Part shown: piece after piece, positions 29,979 through 35,371 of the stretch
Numbering within the stretch: position 1 is the stretch's first letter
Layout: every line of letters begins with the position of its first letter
Source of the DNA: Candidatus Saccharimonadales bacterium
GTDB taxonomy: Bacteria; Patescibacteriota; Saccharimonadia; UBA4664; DATIHN01
NCBI GenBank assembly: GCA_035480635.1
Contig: DATIHN010000005.1
Coordinates: 1-35,371 of the forward strand
Direction of reading: 5' to 3'
DNA length: 35,371 nt
Notes under the pieces: generated by a model
Told to the model about the DNA's origin: nothing
The model's database searches: none
The model's input: the letters and a program-made list of their open reading frames with translations, nothing else
Made by a program: the position numbers and the translations under genes

Positions 29979-29985
29979 AAAGCGT

Positions 29986-29991
29986 TATAAT
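29986..29991 (+). promoter_or_regulatory. -10 element of prfB
   Basis: A perfect TATAAT ends 9 nt before the prfB ATG, giving a 5' UTR of about 2-3 nt. No -35 is visible because the terminator hairpin occupies that position. Confidence 0.55.
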
Positions 29992-30000
29992 AATCAGGTT

Positions 30001-31122
30001 ATGGCCGAAGCCAGCGACATCGCAAAACAAGCAGGGGAGCTCCAAAGCCGGATCGAAGAGGCGATGGGGCTATTAGATGTGCCTGGCGATAGGAAACATT
30101 TGGAAGAGCTAGAAAGCCAAGCCGGGGCCCAAGATTTTTGGAATGATTCGGCTAAAGCTACCGCTGTGACGAAAGAATTAGCCCACCTGCGCCGGCATAT
30201 TGAGAGCTGGCAGGATTTGGCTAGGGAAGTCCAGGACCTGGCCGAACTGGCTCAGTTGCAGGCGGCTGAAACCACACCGGATCATACAGCGCTAGGGGAA
30301 CTAGCCAATCACCTCAAACGTTTAGAAGCCGAATACGACAACCGTGAAACGGAGTTAAAGCTGGCCGGACCTTACGATAAAAGCTCGGCACTTCTTTCGA
30401 TTTATGCCGGCACCGGCGGTACCGACGCCCAAGATTGGGCTCAAATGCTGGAGCGCATGTATTTGCGCTACGCCGAAAAGGCTGATTTTAGTACTGAAAT
30501 TTTAGATCGCTCAGCCGGGGAAGAGGCGGGACTCAAAAGTGTCACTATGGAAGTAAACGGACCATTTGCCTTCGGGTACTTACGGAGCGAAAAGGGGGTT
30601 CATCGGCTAGTGCGCCTGAGCCCCTTTAACTCCGATAACTTGCGTCAAACCTCGTTTGCTCTAGTTGATGTCATTCCCCAAATTGACTTACCTGAATCAG
30701 TCGAAATTGACCCCAAAGATTTGCGGATCGATGTTTACCGCAGTGGTGGACATGGCGGCCAATCGGTTAACACCACCGACTCAGCCGTACGCATTACCCA
30801 CTTGCCAACCGGCACGGTCGTAGCTATCCAAAATGAGCGCTCGCAGTTGCAAAACAAGGATAAGGCCATGGCTGTACTCAAGAGCCGCTTGGCGGTGCTG
30901 ATGGCTGAGCAACACGAGGAAAAGCTCTCGGCCATCCGCGGAGCTGTCCAAAGTGCCGATTGGGGTTCGCAGATCCGCTCCTACGTCCTGCATCCGTATA
31001 GTAAAGTTAAGGATCATCGGACCGAGGTGGAGACTAGTGATACACAAGGTGTTTTGGATGGCGACATCGATCAATTCATTCAAGCCTACTTGAAGTCCCA
31101 GCTAGGGGAGAGCCAGAAATAA
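30001..31122 (+). CDS. prfB: Peptide chain release factor 2 (RF2)
   Basis: Encodes 373 residues. It ends translation at UGA and UAA. The stop-codon reading motif Ser207-Pro-Phe209 (VRLSPFNS) marks RF2 rather than RF1, and Gly252-Gly-Gln254 (HGGQSVNTTDSAVRITHLPTG) is the catalytic loop. The N-terminus is a helical bundle, then GTGGTDAQDWAQML. The gene is one continuous frame: the programmed +1 frameshift with in-frame UGA that controls prfB in many bacteria is absent. Its presence shows UGA works as a stop here. Confidence 0.97.
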   Translation: MAEASDIAKQAGELQSRIEEAMGLLDVPGDRKHLEELESQAGAQDFWNDSAKATAVTKELAHLRRHIESWQDLAREVQDLAELAQLQAAETTPDHTALGELANHLKRLEAEYDNRETELKLAGPYDKSSALLSIYAGTGGTDAQDWAQMLERMYLRYAEKADFSTEILDRSAGEEAGLKSVTMEVNGPFAFGYLRSEKGVHRLVRLSPFNSDNLRQTSFALVDVIPQIDLPESVEIDPKDLRIDVYRSGGHGGQSVNTTDSAVRITHLPTGTVVAIQNERSQLQNKDKAMAVLKSRLAVLMAEQHEEKLSAIRGAVQSADWGSQIRSYVLHPYSKVKDHRTEVETSDTQGVLDGDIDQFIQAYLKSQLGESQK

Positions 31123-31140
31123 GCAGCTTCCCCCAGCCCA

Positions 31141-31272
31141 TTTTTTGTGTAAGCATACATCTCATCAGTAGGCTACGTTCTAATTTCTTTCCCCACCAAT
31201 TTTTTGTGTAAGCTCTTATTTCTTACCCCTGTAATACGTTCTATTGCTGTCGATACAAAAAAATTGGTGGGG
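31141..31272. repeat. Direct and inverted repeats after prfB
   Basis: TTTTTTGTGTAAGC occurs at 31141-31154 and 31200-31213, each followed about 20-30 nt later by ACGTTCTA. CCCCACCAATTTTTTGT (31191-31207) is inverted at 31255-31272 with one extra A. The inverted pair, with T-runs on both strands, could end transcription in both directions. Confidence 0.65.
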
Positions 31273-31297
31273 TAGGTTTCTTTTCTAGATCATCGAG

Positions 31298-31348
31298 AGC
31301 AGATTGCTCATGGGTGTACTCCCACTATCTATTTCTTCGCAATCTGCT
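31298..31348. repeat. Inverted repeat in the gene-free region before ftsE
   Basis: AGCAGATTGC (31298-31307) is a perfect inverted copy of 31339-31348, enclosing TGGG/CCCA. No T-run follows, so it is not a classic terminator. Confidence 0.7.
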
Positions 31349-31366
31349 GTCTGGAAAAAGATAATG

Positions 31367-31455
31367 GTCGTTCGGCCTAAACAAACTGTCTCCCCAAGGT
31401 CTTACTAGACCTTTTATTAATCCAAGCATCCAGCCAGTTTGAGAGGCCGAACGAC
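31367..31455 (+). ncRNA. Candidate nested-stem structured RNA before ftsE
   Basis: Three nested perfect stems: GTCGTTCGGCCT (31367-31378) / 31444-31455, CAAACTG (31382-31388) / CAGTTTG (31435-31441), and AAGGTCT (31396-31402) / AGACCTT (31407-31413) with TTTTATT after it. After the structure lies a purine-rich run (31464-31512) bounded by GACGC/GCGTC. No coding frame is supported in 31123-31561. It could be a small RNA, a leader, or a palindromic element. Confidence 0.5.
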
Positions 31456-31547
31456 AAAGACGCAGGGCAGAGGGTGCGGGAGTAGGAAAAGTGGGAGCGG
31501 GAGACGAGGGTAGCGTCACACCTAAAGAACAGCTAACCTACAGGTAT

Positions 31548-31555
31548 GATAAAAT
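31548..31555 (+). promoter_or_regulatory. Extended -10 promoter of ftsE
   Basis: TGA-TAAAAT (hexamer 31550-31555) lies 6 nt before GTG 31562, so the transcript would start at the start codon. Confidence 0.5.
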
Positions 31556-31561
31556 ACCTTG

Positions 31562-32242
31562 GTGATACTGTTTGACCGCGTAACCAAAGTTTATGCTAAT
31601 AATTCGGTGGCTTTAAGCGGCCTAAACTTACACATTCAACCCAAAGAATTTGTTACAATTGTTGGTTCCAGCGGGGCCGGAAAGTCGACTTTAATAAAAT
31701 TACTGACCCGTGAGGAAATCCAAACTTCCGGCAAAATCATTGTCGGTGGCGTTGATTACGATACCATCCCAGCTCGCAACATCCCGCACTTGCGCCGCCG
31801 CATTGGCGTAGTCTTCCAAGATTTTAAACTGTTACCCGCCCGCAACGTTTTTGAAAACGTGGCCTTTGCTTTGGAAGTTGGCGGGGTCCGCAACCGCGAA
31901 ATTAAACGTGCCGTGCCCAAGGTCCTGCAACTAGTCGGGTTAACTTCAAAGCGCGACAATTTCCCTAAGGAACTCTCCGGCGGAGAGCGCCAGCGGACTG
32001 CCATCGCCCGGGCCTTAGTTAGACAACCCAAGATCTTAATTGCCGATGAACCAACTGGCAACCTTGATCCCAAAAACGCCTGGGAAATCATCGAGCTCCT
32101 TATAAAAATCAACAAGTTTGGAACTACTGTTTTACTCACCACCCACAACAAAGAAATCGTTAATGCTCTAAAGCGGCGGGTTATTACCATTAACCGCGGT
32201 CGAATCATCAAAGACGAGCAACAGGGGAGGTACGCTTTATGA
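31562..32242 (+). CDS. ftsE: Cell division ATP-binding protein FtsE
   Basis: Encodes 226 residues from GTG 31562 (TTG 31559 is the alternative; GTG fits the MIxFDRVTKVY family start and the promoter spacing). FtsE is the ATPase of the FtsEX complex, which transmits ATP hydrolysis across the membrane to wall hydrolases. Walker A GSSGAGKST, Q-loop VFQDFKLLPARNVFENVAF, signature LSGGERQR, Walker B ILIADEPTGNLDP and switch His in TTHN are all present. In place of a direct ftsE-ftsX overlap, a 143-bp segment intervenes. Confidence 0.95.
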   Translation: MILFDRVTKVYANNSVALSGLNLHIQPKEFVTIVGSSGAGKSTLIKLLTREEIQTSGKIIVGGVDYDTIPARNIPHLRRRIGVVFQDFKLLPARNVFENVAFALEVGGVRNREIKRAVPKVLQLVGLTSKRDNFPKELSGGERQRTAIARALVRQPKILIADEPTGNLDPKNAWEIIELLIKINKFGTTVLLTTHNKEIVNALKRRVITINRGRIIKDEQQGRYAL

Positions 32243-32385
32243 AACTATTTGACCGATCATGCCAGCGTCAGCTCTGCGTTTCTCCTTCAACGTACAACTT
32301 TAGTACGCCTCAGGTGGGATACTCGAGCTTCCTTGGCCTGAAGCAGCCAAATCGCTTCATAACCAGAATCGGGGTTAGTCTATGA
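32238..32385 (+). mobile_element. 143-bp insertion between ftsE and ftsX, MITE-like
   Basis: TATGA stands at both edges (32238-32242 and 32381-32385). Removing one copy plus the segment would restore a normal ATGA overlap of ftsE stop and ftsX start. Inside are imperfect inverted repeats (32239-32251 with 32348-32360, 11 of 13 pairs) and a hairpin CGTAC/GTACG (32291-32295/32303-32307). A 48-codon frame (32239-32385, starting MKLFDRSCQRQ) overlaps both neighbours by ATGA, so a small protein is an alternative. I favour a small non-coding insertion. Confidence 0.45.
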
Positions 32386-33296
32386 TCACGTTCTGGCGGA
32401 TCTCCCAGGACGGTTTTCGGAACTTTTTGCGCAATGCTTGGTTGAGCGTGGCGGCTACGGCCGTTATGACGGTGACCCTTGTGCTGATGACGTTCTCCTA
32501 TATTTCTAACTCAGCGCTTAGTTCAACTATCAAAAGCGTGACCGATAAAATTGATGTCTCGGTTTATTTGCTCAGTACCACCACCCAAGACCAAGTCAAT
32601 GATTTTGAGCACGCCCTACTAGCCAGCCCCAATGTGGCGAGCGTTAATTACGTCACTCAAGCCCAAGCCGTGGCGAATTACCGCGAAGAGAATAAAACCA
32701 AACCCGAACTTCTAAAAGCCCTGGATGTGGCTGGCAGTGCCTTGCCGCCTTCAATTCAAATTAAGGCCAAAAATACTCAAAGATTAGATGATATTGCGGC
32801 CATCGTCGATCAATCCAAATTCAAAGCCCTACAAGACCCAAGTGCACCGCCGAGTTATTCCGGATCCAGAAAGACTACCATTGATCGAATCGTCCACTTT
32901 AGTAATTTCTTCCAAAGAACCAGTTTGCTGGCTAGTATTGGCTTCGTTGTGATTTCGATTTTGATCATATTTAATACCATTCGCATGGCCATTTTTACTA
33001 GGCGAGAGGAGATCGAAATTATGAAGTTGGTGGGAGCTACCAGCTGGTTTATTCGCGGTCCATTTTTGATCGAAGCCAGCCTCTATGGGCTGATTGCAGC
33101 CGCTTTGGCCCTGCTGTTTTGCTATGGTCTGCTCTTGGGCGGGGCGAGCAAGCTGGGCTCCTACATTGATATTTCGCACACGGTAGCGGTTTTTCGGCAT
33201 TACCCAGCAGTCGTGGTCCTAGCCGAAATTGTGGCTGGGATCTTGATTGGGGCAACTTCTAGTTTGCTAGCCATGGCCCGCTACCTTAAGCTCTAG
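32382..33296 (+). CDS. ftsX: Cell division protein FtsX
   Basis: Encodes 304 residues with the FtsX layout: short cytoplasmic N-terminus (ISQDGFRNFLRNAWLS), first membrane helix (about 21-44), a large extracytoplasmic domain (about 45-175: DKIDVSVYLLSTTTQDQVND, FEHALLASPNVASV), then three helices. RREEIEIMKLVGATSWFIRGPFLIE after helix 2 is the family hallmark. It is the membrane partner of FtsE and the likely activator of the CHAP hydrolase encoded 38 nt downstream. Confidence 0.94.
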   Translation: MITFWRISQDGFRNFLRNAWLSVAATAVMTVTLVLMTFSYISNSALSSTIKSVTDKIDVSVYLLSTTTQDQVNDFEHALLASPNVASVNYVTQAQAVANYREENKTKPELLKALDVAGSALPPSIQIKAKNTQRLDDIAAIVDQSKFKALQDPSAPPSYSGSRKTTIDRIVHFSNFFQRTSLLASIGFVVISILIIFNTIRMAIFTRREEIEIMKLVGATSWFIRGPFLIEASLYGLIAAALALLFCYGLLLGGASKLGSYIDISHTVAVFRHYPAVVVLAEIVAGILIGATSSLLAMARYLKL

Positions 33297-33300
33297 AGGT

Positions 33301-33329
33301 TTGACTAAAGCAGTCCCAACCGGTAAAAT
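33301..33329 (+). promoter_or_regulatory. Promoter of the CHAP hydrolase gene
   Basis: TTGACT (33301-33306), 17-nt spacer, TAAAAT (33324-33329), then 5 nt to GTG 33335. It is one of the best-formed promoters in the window and again gives an essentially leaderless mRNA. Confidence 0.7.
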
Positions 33330-33334
33330 AGTTT

Positions 33335-34483
33335 GTGCCTGGGAGGGTACAACAACTGATTAGAGACATTCGAAGACGCTTTAGACATAAGATATTAGTG
33401 GGGCTATCTCTCGGAGCCGTCTTATTTTGTTTTACCGGTGCGGCGGCGGCCACTGACCTAAACGCCCAAATTGCGGCCCTCAAAGCCGAAGCTGCTGCCC
33501 AGCAGGCCCAAGCTGCTCAACTGCAGGGCACGGCTAATGATTATCAAAGTCGAGTCAACCAACTGCAGCTGCAGATTGCGGCCCTGCAAACCCAAATCGC
33601 CCTAAATCAAGCTCAATACAACCAAGTTTCGGCCGCCATTGCCGATAACGAAGCTAAACTGGCTGATGCCAAAACGGCCCTCGGTGCTGATCTTAAATCG
33701 ATGTATGTTTCCAGTAGCGAAACACCGCTGGAGATGCTGGTTTCAAGTAATAATTTAAGCGACTACTTTAACCAACAGCAATACCAAGACAGCATTAAAG
33801 ACAAGATCCAAGGTGCCGTCACTACGATTCTGAAGTTGCAGGACGAGTTGCATTCTCAACAGCAGTCCATTGCTGGTATTCTAAGTAGCTTGCACTCCCA
33901 ACAACAACAATTGAATGCTAGCCGCGCCGAGGCCCAAGCCCTACTCAATACAGCTCAGCAAAACGTGGCGGCGGCCAATCAGCAAGTTAGAAGCACTAAT
34001 TCTGAACTAGCTCAAAAACAAGCCGAGCAAGCAGCCCTGCTGGCAGCATCATCCAGCAGTTTCAATGGCACTATTCCGGGCGCCTCCAGCGGTAGCGGCG
34101 GGGCCTGCGACAATGGTCATGGCAACGGTGGTTACCCGATGCTCTGGTGCAACGCCTATCAAGACAGCATCCAAACGCCCTCTGGTTACAACCGGGAATG
34201 TGTATCCTGGGCCGGTTGGCGTTGGCATCAGTTCGGTCACCCTATGGTCAACTGGGGTAACGCTAACACCTGGGACGATAACGCTAGAGCGGCTGGCTAC
34301 ACCGTCAACTCATCGCCGGCGGTTGGGGCCATTGCCCAAACCAACGCTGGACCTTTTGGTCATGTCGCCATTGTCGAAGCCGTAATGGGCGGTAATGTGG
34401 TGGTCAGTGAAATGAATTATGATAGTAATGGGCATTACCGTTTGGGCTCCTATCCGAGTGGGTATTTCCAGTACATCCATTAA
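33335..34483 (+). CDS. Secreted coiled-coil CHAP-domain peptidoglycan hydrolase (PcsB-like)
   Basis: Encodes 382 residues from GTG. An N-terminal basic segment and hydrophobic stretch (about 19-38, ending GAAAATD) form a signal peptide. A long Gln/Ala-rich coiled coil covers about 40-240. A Ser/Gly linker is followed by a CHAP domain with catalytic Cys289 ([11 protein letters not shown]) and His343 ([10 protein letters not shown]). CHAP enzymes cut peptidoglycan peptides or amide bonds. The coiled coil plus CHAP layout right after ftsEX is that of PcsB, whose coiled coil docks on FtsX. Activation by FtsEX is therefore a sound inference. Confidence 0.9.
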   Translation: MPGRVQQLIRDIRRRFRHKILVGLSLGAVLFCFTGAAAATDLNAQIAALKAEAAAQQAQAAQLQGTANDYQSRVNQLQLQIAALQTQIALNQAQYNQVSAAIADNEAKLADAKTALGADLKSMYVSSSETPLEMLVSSNNLSDYFNQQQYQDSIKDKIQGAVTTILKLQDELHSQQQSIAGILSSLHSQQQQLNASRAEAQALLNTAQQNVAAANQQVRSTNSELAQKQAEQAALLAASSSSFNGTIPGASSGSGGACDNGHGNGGYPMLWCNAYQDSIQTPSGYNRECVSWAGWRWHQFGHPMVNWGNANTWDDNARAAGYTVNSSPAVGAIAQTNAGPFGHVAIVEAVMGGNVVVSEMNYDSNGHYRLGSYPSGYFQYIH

Positions 34484-34505
34484 ATTTGGGACTAATGACT
34501 AACTA

Positions 34506-35371
34506 TTGAAGAAACAATTTCAGTTTAATCTGACCCAGATCGCCGCCGCCGCGGCGGTTTGTTTGGTTCTTGGTGCCGGTATCGGAGCCAAGAACCCTAG
34601 TTGGCACTGGGGGAGGGTGGCATCAAACCAGCCCGACTTCACAAGCCTTAGCAGCCTCTATGACACTTTGCAAAAGAAGTTTGATGGCACGCTTGATCCG
34701 AATAAGATCTTGGAAGGTGCCAGAGCTGGATTAGTTGGAGCCACTGGTGATCCCTACACGTCTTACTTAACGGCCGAAGAAGCTAGGCAACTCCAAGATA
34801 GTTTGGACGGCACTATTTCTGGCATTGGCATTGAGATTGGCATCAAGAATAATCATCTAACCGTGATTGCACCAGTTGCCGGCACCCCAGCCGATAAAGC
34901 CGGACTAGCCGCAGGCGATATTATTGCCGCTATCGACGGAGCCGATAGCTCTCAGTTGTCGCTTGATCAAGCCGTTAGCAAAATTCGTGGCGCCAAGGGC
35001 ACTCAAGTTAAACTGACTATCATCCATGGCTCGCAAGCCTCTCGCGACGTCACAATTACCCGCGATGTCATTACCGTCTCCAGCGTTAAATCCGAAATCA
35101 AGCCCGGCAATATCGGCTACATCCAGGTAACTCAGTTTGGTAGCGACACCGCCAGCGCCTTTGCGGCCGCTGCCGCCAAAATGAAACAGGCCGGGGTTAA
35201 TAAAATCATTCTCGACTTGCGTAGCGACCCAGGCGGCTATTTGGATGCGGCTCAAAGTCTGGCCAGCCACTTCTTGCCGAGTGGACAGGGCATAGTCCAG
35301 GAGCGGCGCGGTTCGACTGTGACCGAAACCCTGCGTTCAACTGGCGGGGATCTGGAGGACGTGAAGTTAGT
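34506..35371 (+). CDS. ctpA: S41 C-terminal processing peptidase (CtpA-like), 3' end outside window
   Basis: Reads from TTG 34506 (LKKQFQFNLTQIAA) to the window edge, about 288 residues. A membrane anchor or signal segment covers about 10-28. SLYDTLQKKFDG and GATGDPYTSYLTAEEA are typical of the family. A PDZ domain follows (ISGIGIEIGIKNNHLTVIAP, GTPADKAGLAAGDIIAAIDG), then the core strand IGYIQVTQF and IILDLRSDPGGYLDAAQ. The catalytic Ser/Lys lie beyond the edge. The start is uncertain: TTG is the best by position, with no clear Shine-Dalgarno. It lies 22 nt after the CHAP gene and may process secreted or wall-bound proteins. Confidence 0.88.
   Translation, partial: MKKQFQFNLTQIAAAAAVCLVLGAGIGAKNPSWHWGRVASNQPDFTSLSSLYDTLQKKFDGTLDPNKILEGARAGLVGATGDPYTSYLTAEEARQLQDSLDGTISGIGIEIGIKNNHLTVIAPVAGTPADKAGLAAGDIIAAIDGADSSQLSLDQAVSKIRGAKGTQVKLTIIHGSQASRDVTITRDVITVSSVKSEIKPGNIGYIQVTQFGSDTASAFAAAAAKMKQAGVNKIILDLRSDPGGYLDAAQSLASHFLPSGQGIVQERRGSTVTETLRSTGGDLEDVKL

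Noticed and set aside
30001-30090. Programmed frameshift in prfB
   Set aside because: The frame is continuous from ATG through the GGQ motif; there is no in-frame UGA with a CUU slip site near the start.
1-35371. Recoded UGA as in Gracilibacteria or Absconditabacteria
   Set aside because: UGA ends many genes (for example 3336, 9183, 21392) and RF2 is present, so the code is standard.
1-35371. CRISPR arrays, tRNA or rRNA genes
   Set aside because: No regularly spaced repeats and no T-loop GTTCGANNC with acceptor pairing were found in the gene-free stretches; rRNA-like flavour at 24634-24661 is only a short resemblance.

Overview
The window looks like a chromosome segment of an ultra-small Patescibacteria/CPR bacterium, most likely Saccharibacteria-like (an inference; no rRNA is present to prove it). 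Supporting points are very compact operons with ATGA/GTGA stop-start overlaps, frequent TTG and GTG starts, a class I lysyl-tRNA synthetase, a short prolyl-tRNA synthetase without the editing insert, a rpsB-tsf-frr-uppS-rseP-proS cluster that has lost pyrH, cdsA and dxr, and an LPQTG-anchored surface protein. RF1 (partial) and RF2 are both encoded and UGA is used as a stop, so the code is standard.

Layout. 1-553 (minus): rpmE-prfA, divergent from the next operon. 736-6351: translation and envelope operon rpsB-tsf-frr-uppS-rseP-CPBP protease-proS. 6399-7180: a coupled pair (59-aa Cys-rich protein and DUF218-like protein) ending in a strong terminator. 7337-11649: the rod-shape/elongation cluster mreB-mreC-mreD-PBP2. 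11685-12339: greA with a probable leader attenuator and a terminator. 12349-18513: an accessory region lying between greA and lysS, with a membrane protein, M16 peptidase, methyltransferase, unknown protein with an attenuator-like leader, M28 peptidase, NUDIX hydrolase and APH-like kinase. Most of these are single-gene units joined by near-identical terminator plus extended -10 promoter modules. 18588-24475: lysS, serS-hpf, secA. 24529-28623: a high-GC three-gene block of unknown function with a strong promoter and a long structured leader, enclosed by a 22-nt inverted repeat. 28713-29858: LPQTG surface protein. 30001-31122: prfB. 31123-31561: a gene-free stretch full of long inverted repeats. 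31562-35371: ftsE-ftsX-CHAP hydrolase-ctpA (cut by the window end), with a 143-bp insertion between ftsE and ftsX.

How the genes work together. The core genes serve translation (S2, L31, EF-Ts, RRF, RF1, RF2, three aaRSs, HPF), protein export and membrane proteolysis (SecA, RseP-like, CPBP, CtpA), and cell-wall growth and division (UppS, MreBCD, PBP2, FtsEX, CHAP hydrolase). Many genes that open a transcription unit show an extended -10 box five to nine bases before the start codon, implying leaderless or nearly leaderless mRNAs. Genes inside operons use overlaps or Shine-Dalgarno sites.

The least explained parts are the cassette-like greA-lysS region, the high-GC block with its inverted repeats, the structured intergenic region before ftsE, and the ftsE/ftsX insertion.
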